64,000 nucleotides of DNA from positions 1-64,000 of the forward strand of contig CALYLX010000061.1 in the NCBI GenBank assembly GCA_944990035.1. The letters are read 5' to 3'. This DNA is from Clitopilus passeckerianus. Lineage: Eukaryota; Basidiomycota; Agaricomycetes; Agaricales; Entolomataceae. The position numbers were made by a program, and so were the translations under genes. The number at the start of each line of letters is the position of its first letter. Within the stretch, counting starts at the first letter, position 1. Below, piece after piece: positions 46,374-57,191 of this stretch. The notes under the pieces were generated by a model. That model was not told the DNA's origin. It was given only the letters and a program-made list of their open reading frames with translations, and ran no database searches.

Positions 46374-47160
46374 GGCCGGTGTGGAAGTTATTTTCCTTAG
46401 CCACAGGGACTGCGATAAAACCGGGTCTCGTTGAGTTTGGTAGAATACGAGAGAAGCTAAATGCAAAATCAAAGGTCGAGGAGTGAGCGCGAAAGAGGGA
46501 AGTAGAGAATTGATGGAGGCCTTCAGCCGAGACGCGCGACGGCGGCGACGCGTCGTCTGAGGGAGGGAAAGGGAGTGACTGAGAAACTGAAGGTGAAAAA
46601 ACTCAACAAACTAGTGTCCAACCTTTGTGCTGAATTATTCTTGAGGGTTTCCCCAGACGAACGAGCTTACACGGACTGGGAAGTTGTGGAGAAGGTATAT
46701 ATTGCAAGGGGAGGGGAAAACTACGGAAGGCGTTGGGGATTCCTGTGGACGAAAATATAGGCACTTGCATCTGTAATGTCTAGGAACCGAAGGCGCACGT
46801 ACTCTTGTGCCCTTGGACTAATAATGATGTCATAATGTACGGAAATACGGGGAGAAAGCTCGAAATCGAGAGAGAAAGAACATACGAAAAAGGAAAAATC
46901 TTGACCGGATTCGGAAATACCTCCGGATGACGAGTTTCTCGGAAATTGCTCAAGCCGATGGAAGGCGCGTAGGCGTGCCGTGACCCTAGCAGCACCTTTT
47001 ACGCGTCCTAAGACTCCCTTCAGTACTCTCCCATGCCAGGATCGTTTCCCCTTTGATACCTCTAAACCGATGTCAACTGTAGAGTACAAAGTAGTGAGCC
47101 ATGGTTGAATAGAAGAGAAATATACGTCTCGTTCGTCTCCAGAGCTCTTAACAATATCCT
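46374..47160 (-). repeat. Dispersed repeat, copy B (inverted relative to copy A)
   Basis: The reverse complement matches 3431-4216 almost end to end with moderate divergence. The most conserved part is the block at about 46795-46845 (ATGACATCATTATT then GTCCAAGGGCACAAGAG), nearly identical in both copies. Each copy allows a different short open frame through that block, so it is probably conserved for a non-coding reason or is simply young. The ends agree with copy A within a few bases. No transposase, terminal inverted repeats or target duplication was seen. Confidence 0.75.
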
Positions 47161-49011
47161 GCAGAGAAGGTGAAGGCTTACACAATGGAACGAGCATCTT
47201 GGCCGTCCAGAAGCGCAGAATATAAACACGATATGAATAGCGATCTTGAGGAGAAACGCAAGATTTGCTGTGAATGCCGAGAAAGCTTGATGGTGCCAGG
47301 GAAATTTAATTACCGATTTGTCAGAGAATGATCTTCTTCTGCACCATCCCTCTGTACGTCCGGAATCCCTTCCGCACCGGCCAGAATAGTTTCTTATTCG
47401 AGTCCTGACCTTTCGTTTTGAGATATGGGCAAGTTTTCTCAAGAATAAGAGGCAATCCTGGAGGAAACTCCGGTAGGTTCGTTTTCAACGACGGCGAGTG
47501 CGCTGCTCCAGCCCGAAGACGCCGCTTTCATTCCGAATGTCATGCATGTCAAGGTTGAACGTTGAAAGTTGAACCCAAATATCGTTACGCGCCAGTGATC
47601 TGGAAATGCGTTTCTCACATGAATACGACCTTTAGACGCGCAGTAGGATACTCCAAAATGACCAAGCTTCCGAGACATTCCTCCTCGCTTTCAATGAAGC
47701 GGTTGGCAACCCTATACTTTCTGATCACTTGTCATGCCTCAAAAAAAATTCCCTGATGACTTGCTAGGCCGGACTGTAAGTGGCACGCCCTAATTGTGCA
47801 TTGGGACTCAGTGGAGCAATGCAGCATGGACGTGGACAGCATTGGGTGCCATGTCTTCTCCCGAGTGCGCAGAACCGAGTAGTAGATATGAACTCTACTA
47901 CACCTTGACTTCCGGAAGGTAATATGACTCGTGAACTATAGCTTAATTGGGGACATAGCATCTGAAAGTTTTCAGGTTAACGGTCTATGTTCAGTTCCGA
48001 TTCTCCGCCGCCAACTTTGGTCCTTAGGCGATCAACGAGGTAGTTTATGGCGTGATAAGACTAATTCATGCGTTCAAGCTGCCTGTCGGACGTCCAAGAT
48101 ATTAAAAGCACGTTGGTAGAAGGGCTAACCATCACAGTAACTGATGCCGTCAGGATGCGCACCGATTATGAGATCAACAGATGACGTGATTAGTTCTACA
48201 ACAACAGTAGGAGCACTGGCCGAGGGAGAAGATTGCAGACAAACTTCATGAGATAAAATCAAGATAATACGACCGAACTGGTGGTGTCCAATGTCCGTAA
48301 TGGGCTATGAAGTTTGGGCTTTTATTGATCTTATAAAGCTTATTCAATTGAAGGACAGCGGCTTCAGTGCGAAGGTGAGAATGAAATCAAAGATGACGAC
48401 GGAGATTTGCTCCGCTGTCAAATTCTAAGACTTTTCACAAAACCTTCACCATATATGAGCGTTGTTTTCTAACGATCGAATATTCTATTCGCGATCAAAT
48501 TTCAGCTGTCAGGGACTCACCCTTTATCAAAAAATAGCTTTGGCGTCCTGAATGCATGTTCATGCCTGTGGCTTCATTGTCCAATGGCAAGTCCACTGGT
48601 TCTGGTCCGCAAACGTCATTGTGGCGCAAGACAGCATGAATGTTACGGTGGTTCCCAGGCGCCGCTATGCCTCGCCCTTGCCAACTCTTTAGAATACAGG
48701 AGTACAGAGGCAGGAGGGAGTGGATTAGTCCTGGTAGGACTTCGGACGTATCTGGTTCGCTAAGACCAGATTATAGCGATGTTCCAACCACGTAGAGCCT
48801 GCGGCGGGGTCCGCGAGCAATCCTACGGCTGATCTATAGATGGTCTATAGATTATTCCGCTCGGTTCGCTTCAAAGATCTAGCTTCTAGCCTTCATTTTT
48901 GAGTAATGCTCAAAAGGTTCGGCCTTACTCCTTGCGTCAAGAAGAGGTGCTTGACCCAATATAAGGCCTAAGAACGGAGTATCATGAAGGCTCAGACTAC
49001 CCACTGGTCAG
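47161..49011. other. Intergenic, no gene recognised
   Basis: Longest gene-poor stretch in the right half. It holds no coherent spliced coding signal. A TATA-like TATAAG at 48960-48965 lies about 50 bases upstream of the P450 gene. Confidence 0.45.
48960..48965 (+). promoter_or_regulatory. TATA-like box of the P450 gene at 49.0 kb
   Basis: TATAAG about 50 bases upstream of ATG 49012, consistent with a core promoter. If translation starts at 49057 the distance is about 95. Confidence 0.35.
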
Positions 49012-51159
49012 ATGGCGTCTACCATTTTTCGGATATTCACCACGAACAGCACACAAATGCCTCTGTTTGGTTACCCCTCAGGACCTCTGGATTCGAAAGA
49101 GCTTCCCCAACAAATCATATTTTCAACCTTGGTTGGGCATTTGAATGCTCGAACGTGCGTAACCATCGATGTAAAGCCGCGCCACCTTACTGACACGCAT
49201 CTGACAGAGCCCTCCCATTTGCTCTGCTATTCTTGTTCTTCAAGTTATGGACCGCCTACTACGACCCGTTTGGAGATATTCCTGGCCCGTTTCTTGCTAG
49301 GTATACACCCTTCTGGCTTGCGTGGCACGCACGTCAAGGCAATCGATATCTAGCGGTCGATGATCTCCATAAGGTTCGTTCATGCAATATTCTTCGACAA
49401 TATCTCACCTTCCTTCAGAAATACGGCCCATTTGTTCGGATCGCACCGAACCATATCTCAGTAGCGCACAAAAATGCTCTTTCTGTGGTTTACGGTCAAG
49501 GATCCAAGGCTTTCAATAAATCTCGCTACTACCACGCCTTCATTGGTGACAAAACCTCTGTGTTTTCAACGACGGATCGAGAGGATCACGCACAAAAGCG
49601 TCGTCTGGTTTCGCATGCATTTTCGGCGAACTCTTTGACTTCATTCTCTCCGTTCATTCATGGTACTCTCGTTAAATTTGTTGATCAAATGGACCGCATT
49701 TGCGAGTCGGAGAAATGCGTCGACGCCCTTATGTGGCTGAACTATCTGGCATTCGACATTTTATCGGAGCTTGCCTTTGGTGAGGCAATTGGGATGGTAA
49801 CGAAGGTTCGGTTTTGATATCACGCGTATTCACTATATTGCCTAAAACCTTGCTTTCAGGGATCTGACCTTGTCCTTGTCGAGAAGGCCGACGGGACATT
49901 CGGAGAGGAGCACGCCATTGCATTAGTTGACGAGGTGTGACTAGGCCAATGATTTTTCTAAACTCGTAAACTAACTCTGACTAGCGAGAACATCTCGCAG
50001 CGGTTGTAGGGATCCATCCTTGGATCGAAACGCTTTCAAAATTCATTCCGGACCCTTTCTTCGTTCGTGGCCGGAAGTCCTCCACAGGGTTGGTGGATCT
50101 TGCTCGACGAAGCGTGAAGAAAAGGCTTGACTCAGGAGCCAACCGCGACGATCTCCTGGGATTCTTGATTGCAGCAAGAAAGAAAGAGGCCTGTGAAGAT
50201 AGGTTGAGTGAGTCTCAATTTGAGGAGCTCGTAGCTGAAACGGTGACCCTTCTGTAAGCTCTCCACCAAAAATCTCCACAACCAAGCTAATTCCACATAC
50301 AGGATCGCGGGTTCCGATACCACATCCAATTCATGCGTAGGAATCATCCACCTTGTTATGACTCACCCCGCCGTTTACAAGAAGCTCATGATCGAGCTTG
50401 ACGGTCGACTTGGCAAAAATGGTATACCGGAATGGGACCAAGTAAAAGATCTAGAATACCTAGACGCCGTTATCAAAGAAGGGTACGTTGGTCAGTATAT
50501 TCGTGCCCACTAAAATCACAATTCGTCTACGCTGCAGGCTGCGTGTTTACGCCACAATCACTCTTGGGCTTCACCGTGAGGTTCCAGCCGGGGGTGCTTA
50601 TTGTCTCGATCGATTCTTCCCGGAGGGAGTGAGTAGATTCGCATTCATAGAGCCGCATCAAGGAAAGCTGACCAGGAACAGACCGAGATGTCCGTGCCGG
50701 CATACACCCTTCAACGTGATCCGGTGTGTTTGCTTGCCTGAATAAAATTATTCTCTGCCTGACGCCGTCAATCTTTCTCGCAATCCAGACGATTTGGGGA
50801 GAAGATCCAGAGGCCTTCAGGCCAGAAAGGTGGCTCGGTCGTGACGAGCTTCGCCAGTTTCTGATGACCTTTGGCAAAGGACCACGAGCATGTGTACGTC
50901 TTTAATCGTTTCGTGGTCATGAAATTAGACTAAAGTCAACTTTCTAGCTGGGACGCAAGTAAATCTGAAGCCCATAAATTAAAAGAGTCCAGTCACTGAC
51001 AATGTTTTTTTCAGCCTCGCAAATATAGAGCTACGCATGATCCTGGCGACGGTGTTTGTGCGTTATAACATCACATTGGAGTCAGATGTATTGGAGACAG
51101 TAGAGGGCTTCGTACATAAACCCCTCGGCTTGATGGCCAACTTCAGCCGTCGTACTTGA
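49012..51159 (+). CDS. Cytochrome P450, benzoate 4-monooxygenase-like
   Basis: Membrane-anchored heme monooxygenase of the endoplasmic reticulum. It starts at ATG 49012; an in-frame alternative is 49057. Exons give an N-terminal hydrophobic helix (FALLFLFFKLW), DIPGPFLARYTPFWLAWHA, KYGPFVRIAPNHISVAHK, the I-helix oxygen motif AGSDTTSNS, the ExxR motif KEGLRVYAT, PVWGEDPEAFRPERW-type sequence and the heme loop FGKGPRAC-LGRNLA. An 11-nt microexon (50948-50958) codes for LGRN just after the heme Cys. The stop is TGA 51157-51159. All exons join in frame, so unlike the P450 at 32.5 kb this gene looks functional. The KYGPFVRIAPNH style and overall layout suggest CYP53-type benzoate para-hydroxylases; this is inference from memory. 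Confidence 0.85.
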
Positions 51160-51886
51160 ATTCATCGCTGATTGTAGGCCGGAACTACTTGTATTTGAGC
51201 TTGCACGCTGGCTAGATTACACGTCGGGATTAAACACAGAATGTATGGGTCATCTGTGAGGAATAGAAATCATATTCAGCACTTTGACTCCAGTCTAGAG
51301 ACGCGCTGGCCTATCGAATGCATAAGGGACATTCGCTCAGAACGTGTTCTCCAAAGGAACCTACGCGTGCTATGAACCCGGGATTGTTTACGTACGAAAT
51401 TGCCCAGGCGGGTGTATCTTTCCTCCCTGTCAACCCGAGAAAACAACGGGTGATTGTACGTCCGAGCGTCCTCGGCAAAATTAGGGTTTGAGCACAAGGG
51501 CATCATGAAACGTCTGCCAAACACTGACACGGAAACAAGGCTAACACTGTGACAGTGCATTGCGGCTCATTCGGTCCGAGTCCAAACACTATTCGGCTCG
51601 GGGCCCGTCGGCCGAGCTTTGACAGACTTTGACAGCCTTAACCGTAAGAAGCAGAGCTCAGCCTGCTGCTGCTCAGGCATTATCAGAACCCGAGCTGCTA
51701 CCGAAAATCCGACGGACCGTCTTCATTCCCACTGTTGGCCAGGTGGTCCATTGGCCTTTTGCCAGGCCCTCTCACATAGGAGCTCATACAATAACAACTA
51801 TACATCTACGAGAGTATTCGCAACCCACAGTATGTACATATTACGGATCTAACTAGCCATTTTCTAGGTATACGAAGCTCCCAAAA
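51160..51886. other. Intergenic with palindromes
   Basis: No gene. At 51545-51557 CACTGT and ACAGTG form a 13-base palindrome around one G. At about 51592-51616 a GC-rich stretch can pair (GCTCGG with CCGAGC), and TTTGACAG is directly repeated just after it. Confidence 0.5.
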
Positions 51887-53703
51887 CTACAATGCCGCAG
51901 CGAGCCGCATGGCGAAACCAGAGAAGAGAACCAAAATCAAGAATACAAGGTTTCCACCCAAGAGCTGCTTCTCAAGCGACAAGGAGAATATGGAAGATGC
52001 AATAGATGGTGCGAGGCCTCTCATGGCCGACGCTGTAGCTTGACCAAGGCCGTTCGATGTTCCCAAGGCATTGGGCCCTGGAGCGGTTTCTATGATTATA
52101 ATTTGAATCGCAGCTATACGCAACGTTAGACCATTGGTGAGCCTCGGATTTAAATCATATACTCACTGTTTCCGATCCATCTTCCCGGGGCCAAAGCAAA
52201 TTGGGCAACGAGGATAATCCAAGTCTTCCAATCGGCTCCGCCTGCACTGTGGGCGAAGGAACGTAGTAGTGGGAAGGCCGCGAAGCCTAACAGATAGGTG
52301 ATAAAGCACCCGATGACCGTGTTTTTAGGCCCAAATCTCCGAATAATGCGGCCTGCGAACAGGGCTTGTGCGGCACCATTTACGAGGCCCCATACGCCCA
52401 GTATGATACCGATCATGTAAGGATCGAAACCAAGGCCGCCATATGTTGGGGAGGTAAAATATACCAAGGGCTGCAGAGCCTGGAGCGCCATCTCGTTGAA
52501 TGCGAGGAACCCATAACTCATCATTGCGAGTTTCATTCTTGGGGTCAAAATCTCGCGGATTGAAGGAGGGGCTTCGTTGTCGTTAGGCCTAGAAGTTCTT
52601 TCGTTATTGGTTTCCGGATCGATACGGGTCGTCGACCCATAGTTGGGTTCTTCTGAGTCTTTCAGGAGGTGTTGCTGGGACTCATCATATCGTTTCCCGA
52701 GCTTCAGCCACTTCTTCCAGCTCGCAGATGGTAAAGTCTGAACTTGACGCTTAGACATTTGTTCCGAACGGAACTACGAACTCACCTCTTTCTGAGCTAT
52801 CAAACCAATCAGGAAAGACAGCAAGGCAACCGACGCCGCGGCTGCACATGGTAAGAAGTAAGGATATTGGTGAAAGAATGCGGTACCAAACAGAGCAGGC
52901 CATCGATCCGCTGGATTGGCCAGAATACCCCCTATGAGTGGGCTACGAAGTTCAATAGTCAGTGACGGTGCACATATCCAGGCGAAGAGAGGTTACCCTA
53001 GGGTATATCCGGTTCCCAGCATTACGGGAATCAGCGAATAGGCTTCGACCACGTTTGTTGAGTCAGTAATCTACCATCTTGTTAGCCTTCACTGGATACC
53101 TCCGATTTGAATCACTCACCTCAGCCATCACGGTTTTGGATACACCTAGAGAGAAAATCTCAGCTCCGACGAACGTATTACATGATAGGATGAACATACC
53201 AATATTCCCATTAAACATGCCTTGGAGCAGCCTCCAGGCAAAGAGCATCCAGTAGGTCCGTGAAAGACCGAAGAACAAAGTGGCGAACGTCAATCCCAGT
53301 GGACCCAGAAGTAGCACCGGTTTTCGACCGAGATAGTCTGACGCTCTTCCCCACGAAAGAACAGTGGCAGCCTCGCCGAGAAAAAAGACAGACTCCTGGA
53401 GAGCAAACCCCCAAACAGGTCACATTTCAATTTTTGGCACAGGGAGTAATGTAAGCTCACCATGAGACCTGCGTAGTGCCCAGTCTTGCGCTCATCCCCG
53501 CCCGTTATGCCTGTTTCTGACACAAACTGGTTGATGAAGGGATAGATCACGGTGCCAATCAGGGGTTCGGCAAATTGGACCAGGAGGACGATGAAGAGCT
53601 GGAGTTTTGGTAGCGGCGTTCGTCGAGGCTGAGCTCTCCGGGACTCAGAATCTTCATTGCCCTCGGCGACCGTAGCCAGTTCCGCATCGTGGGTCGTGCT
53701 CAT
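51887..53703 (-). CDS. MFS transporter, fungal ZIFL/drug-efflux-like
   Basis: Twelve-helix major facilitator protein. The chosen start is ATG 53701-53703 (MSTTHDAELATVAEG); an in-frame upstream ATG at 53775 would add 24 residues. Exons give LPKLQLFIVLLVQFAEPL, IYPFINQFVSETGITGGDE, the motif A region ESVFFLGEAATVLSWGRASD with GRKPVLLLGPLGL, WRLLQGMFNGNIGM, GYTLGPLIGGILANP and a long central loop with Ser/Asn/Glu-rich sequence. The second half follows (MMSYGFLAFNEMALQALQPL) and the last exon ends GFAMRLAAAL before the stop at 51887-51889. The EPLxGTVIYPF and ITGGDERKTG features match a fungal clade resembling plant ZIFL and bacterial TetA-like exporters. The substrate is unknown. The frame is intact. 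Confidence 0.85.
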
Positions 53704-54813
53704 GTAGATGGTAGGTAAGTAGCAGGAGTAATGGATGGGAGAAAGGATTCTGGTCGGTCTCACTCTGACAGCCATCCTCCTTTATGGCTATACGATTACG
53801 TATGACATCGAAGACACTTCAATTTTCTGCTGATGGGGCCAACCAAATTGGGGGTGGCCATCGGTGTGTCTACTCGGCCGAATCGTGCTGCAATTATGCC
53901 TACTATAACTTGTACCCCATTCGGCTGAATAGTAGACACTCCACGTAGCCTTCGGTGAAGCAACACGACTAATCCACTTGCTGCCAATGGGTGCGAATTC
54001 CTTGGCGAACCGGAAGAGCGTCCTGCGGTTCTCAGTCTTGCCTGGAAACAGTGTACATCTACAGCATATCTTCGAGATGCTGGAAGGTTGGCGATGGCTG
54101 AACTGTAGTGATGCAAAGGCTCTTGAGTCATCAGTCCTGAGAGAATTCCACCTGTCGAGTCATGATTATGACAGCAGCGTAGGTGAAAATCTACTCGGCC
54201 ATCTGATTTATTAACATCGCAGAAACAGATTAGCACCCTGGGATACCTGGGACTTGACCTAGGATTTTCTGAAATTGATTCTGGATATTTTCGAAGAGGT
54301 CGTTCAAGTACGGAAGTTGGCTCGACAAACATCAATAGATTCCAAATCGTTGCTTGATAACTCAGTAAGGCCGGCAGGCGGCAGGGCCCGCTACCTCTTT
54401 TCAACAGCTTTAAGGAGGGATTTGACGTACTGATAGCATTCAATGAAGAGGCGATACTTTTCGGTCTTCTATTGCCAACCTCCGGGTTCCCACTGCTATT
54501 CCGGATGAGGAAGGAATCGGAAGGCGGCTACTACAGGGGTGAATCCTAGAAATACTGAGGGAGGACGAGAGACATAGGATTGACCAATGTAAAATCACGA
54601 GATGAGTAGGCTCTCTGTCCGTTGAGAGAACCCGCAGGTGCTTGAGGGACGTGACACATGGTGAATCACGGAAATCGGCGATTGGCATTTGCCGTTAATC
54701 GATTCCATCAGCGGTTGAGAGCTTTCCTCTATAAGCCTACTACCTTGAAAGGTAGTGGGAAACCAAACTTCGTCGGAGCCCCCGAATTTTGTAGCTTTCA
54801 AGTCCGAATCTTC
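53704..54813. other. Gene remnants and inverted repeat upstream of the MFS gene
   Basis: At 53866-53883 and 53919-53939 two arms (GTGTCTACT...GCCGAAT type) form an imperfect inverted repeat with a 35-base spacer. Further right, the - strand at about 54440-54688 reads SLKHLRVLSTDREPTHLVIL, reminiscent of F-box/LRR tails, but with stops and no clean gene. I regard it as possible F-box debris. Confidence 0.35.
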
Positions 54814-55470
54814 ATGGCCACATTAACTTCCTTTGATTCCCCGCTTGGTGGAAACGAGAGCGAGACCATTCGACGTGATTGATCCTGGCTGCAACAGTCG
54901 GTGGTGTCACTGGACAAAGAACGTAACAGTCTAATGGCCCAACTCGACGAGCTAACGGTGCAACGCGGCGAGACCGTAGCAGAGCTCAACGTGTACGAGA
55001 AACGCCTATCGCCACTACCACGGGTTCCTCCCGAGGTACTACGCCTCATCTTTCTATAAAGCCTTCCTCCAGGAAGGAAACTGCGCCATGAGTACCCAGG
55101 AACCACCCCTTCTCCTTGGTCGAGTTTGTTGGATATGGCGGACTGGTGGTCCACGCTCGAAATTTGGGCATCACTTCACGTCGTTGTCCCTGCCTTGGAT
55201 TGTGACCCATTTAGATACGAACCTTTGAAATGGAACGGTTATCCTACGGCGGTCGAAGGTTGGCTGAACCGCTCCAGCACAAGGCCGCCGTCCCTTTCCC
55301 TTATCGATAAGGATCCACTCGATTGCAGCCCACCACTCAACAGAATACAGGTCGCCAAACATTACGATACTCAAGATTCTCCAGGCCAATTGATTACTCC
55401 CGATCTTACCTTGAGAAAGGCTATCCAACGGCAAAGATACACTACGCTTGAAGCGAGGATCAACCTCTAA
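54814..55470 (+). pseudogene. F-box protein, decayed
   Basis: From ATG 54814 one frame carries the typical Agaricomycete N-terminal coiled region (KERNSLMAQLDELTVQRGE) and then the F-box core LSPLPRVPPEVLRLIFL. It is interrupted by TGA after ETIRRD (54880-54882) and TAA after LIFL (55057-55059). An extra A just downstream shifts the frame, so GRNCAMSTQEPPLLLGRVCW reads in another frame, and a further shift leads to LEIWASLHVVVPALD. With two stops and two frameshifts this is clearly non-functional. It is not closely related to the F-box-like copies at 0-4.7 kb. Confidence 0.75.
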
Positions 55471-55852
55471 CGATAGATCACAAGGCGTATCTCATAGCGA
55501 AAAGTCGATTTTCAACTGAGTGAGCGGCTGCGGGCGAAGGATCTAGAAAGGCTTGGACCCTTAATCGCGAACGGACTAACCGTTTGCTTCGAGGACGACT
55601 ACTTTGACATCCCCCCTCCCTCAAAGTACTCGCTTTCCGCAGGACGGTTATTGGATGCCTCCGACAATGACTATTAGAGCTTCGAACATCCAGGCGCCAC
55701 CATGCCGGGGCACGGTGCAACCAACCATTTTGGTACGACCATATTCTTTAATTTAAATCCCTGAGTCTTAAGATATGCTATTAGATACAAATAACGATAT
55801 GTGCATGCATATGATACAAATGTAAATCAGATTCCTTATATCATTCTTGCCT

Positions 55853-56944
55853 TTAGGCGAGTGTTTCGTGAGACCCATACTGAGAATTAGATCAGACAAT
55901 GACCCAATTCGACAAGAGACGCGGAAACATACCTGGTCATTCCAAGTCACCATAGCGCTGCGAGATTCAGTGAATAGGTTGAATCCCATCCCATTATAAC
56001 CTCCGAAGCCCGTTTGCTCGTTGAGAAGACACAGACCCCGTCCGAGACTCTCCTCCTTGCGTGCAATACTCGAAGCCATCAGCTTTTTGTCGCATTCAGC
56101 CTTATACCGCCCAACGGCGGCTGCTAGCAGGGTATCAAAGCGCTTGAGGATTGCTTCAGCTGACTTGACGGCTTCTGCCTCCCGGCCGTCGGAGGGGTCT
56201 TCATAGCATTCATCAACGATGCTCATGACCAGTGGGTCAGGTTCTATGGGGCCCACAGGGTATCGGAAGGACCATTTGTCTTGGTAGGCATTGACTTCGT
56301 CAATGAATTTATCGATCAAGCTGTACAGGATCGAGAATGTTAGCCGACCGAGGCCGCTGACACGTCGACGAGTTCCTGGAACTTGGGCGTCGAGCAACGT
56401 CTAAGAAATCAGTCAATAAAAAACAAAGCCAGGAGCAACGTAGCATACCTCCATGGCCTCAAAGACGTAATCAAAGCTTTCCAACCACCGTTCATAGAGT
56501 TCAACCTCAAGTACCCGACGTCCCTCCCGACGGACTTCATTTTTCACAGAAACCTTCACCTCGTCTATGATGTCAAGCGTAGCCGATGCCAGAGAGTGTT
56601 CTCCTACGAGGGTGTAAGAGGGAGGATGGAATAAGGCGGTCAGTGTGACGCACTGTTATTCGACATTTTGCTCTTGAAGTCCGTGATGGCGCTTTCGTCC
56701 AAAGCATCACAGAGGCGGTTCCGTAGAAAGTCGGGAAGACTGCCCATTCTTTTGACTATAGGCCTCCGTCAGTCTACTAGAAAGTAACAAAAACATGCGA
56801 CCTACCAGGCCGTTCCCTTCTAGACTCCCGGCGTGTTCTTTTCTTGGGTGGCGAGCACTCAGTATCACTTGAATTCGGAAATGACGCTCTGCTTCTTGAT
56901 CTTTTGAGGGTGTAGCGCGGTGAGGAAGGTGTTGAGTCTGACAT
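55853..56944 (-). CDS. Unknown basic N-terminus protein with possible nuclear signal
   Basis: Starts at ATG 56942-56944 (MSDSTPSSPRYTLKRSRSR). A basic cluster PPKKRTRRESRRERP around residues 32-46 looks like a nuclear localisation signal. Exon 2 adds MGSLPDFLRNRLCDALDESA, exon 3 a charged helical region (DEVKVSVKNEVRREGRRVLE), and exon 4 continues through FSILYSLIDKFIDEVNAYQD, PLVMSIVDECYEDPSDGREA and a helical segment around residues 240-260. A last short exon gives YGSHETLA and TAA 55853-55855. All junctions are GT-AG and in frame. I recognise no family or catalytic motif. It is probably soluble and nuclear by inference. Confidence 0.65.
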
Positions 56945-57191
56945 TGTCGACTGGGGTGGGTAGAAGGTGCGGCCCGTAAGCGAATGGCATGTCGCTTATA
57001 TTCCGTTTGTTGTTGATGTGGAATCATCAAAAGACGCGTCGAGGCGCGTCAACAGCGCGTTGATCATGACTTTAGGGTAAGCTAATTGGCGCATTGGCGT
57101 TTACGTAACCGACCAAACAAACCACATCGTTGGTAACTGCAAGTGCAAGACCTCGATTTGATTACTGCGATAACACAATGTAAGAATTCGA

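Noticed and set aside
46721..47197. A - strand frame of 158 codons inside repeat copy B.
   Set aside because: Copy A does not keep this frame and the conserved block reads in another frame there, so it is probably not a protein gene.
53796..54443. A - strand frame of 215 codons.
   Set aside because: The translation is low in helical or domain pattern, rich in Arg/Ser/Pro, and has no start context or homologous features; it is probably a chance frame over gene debris.
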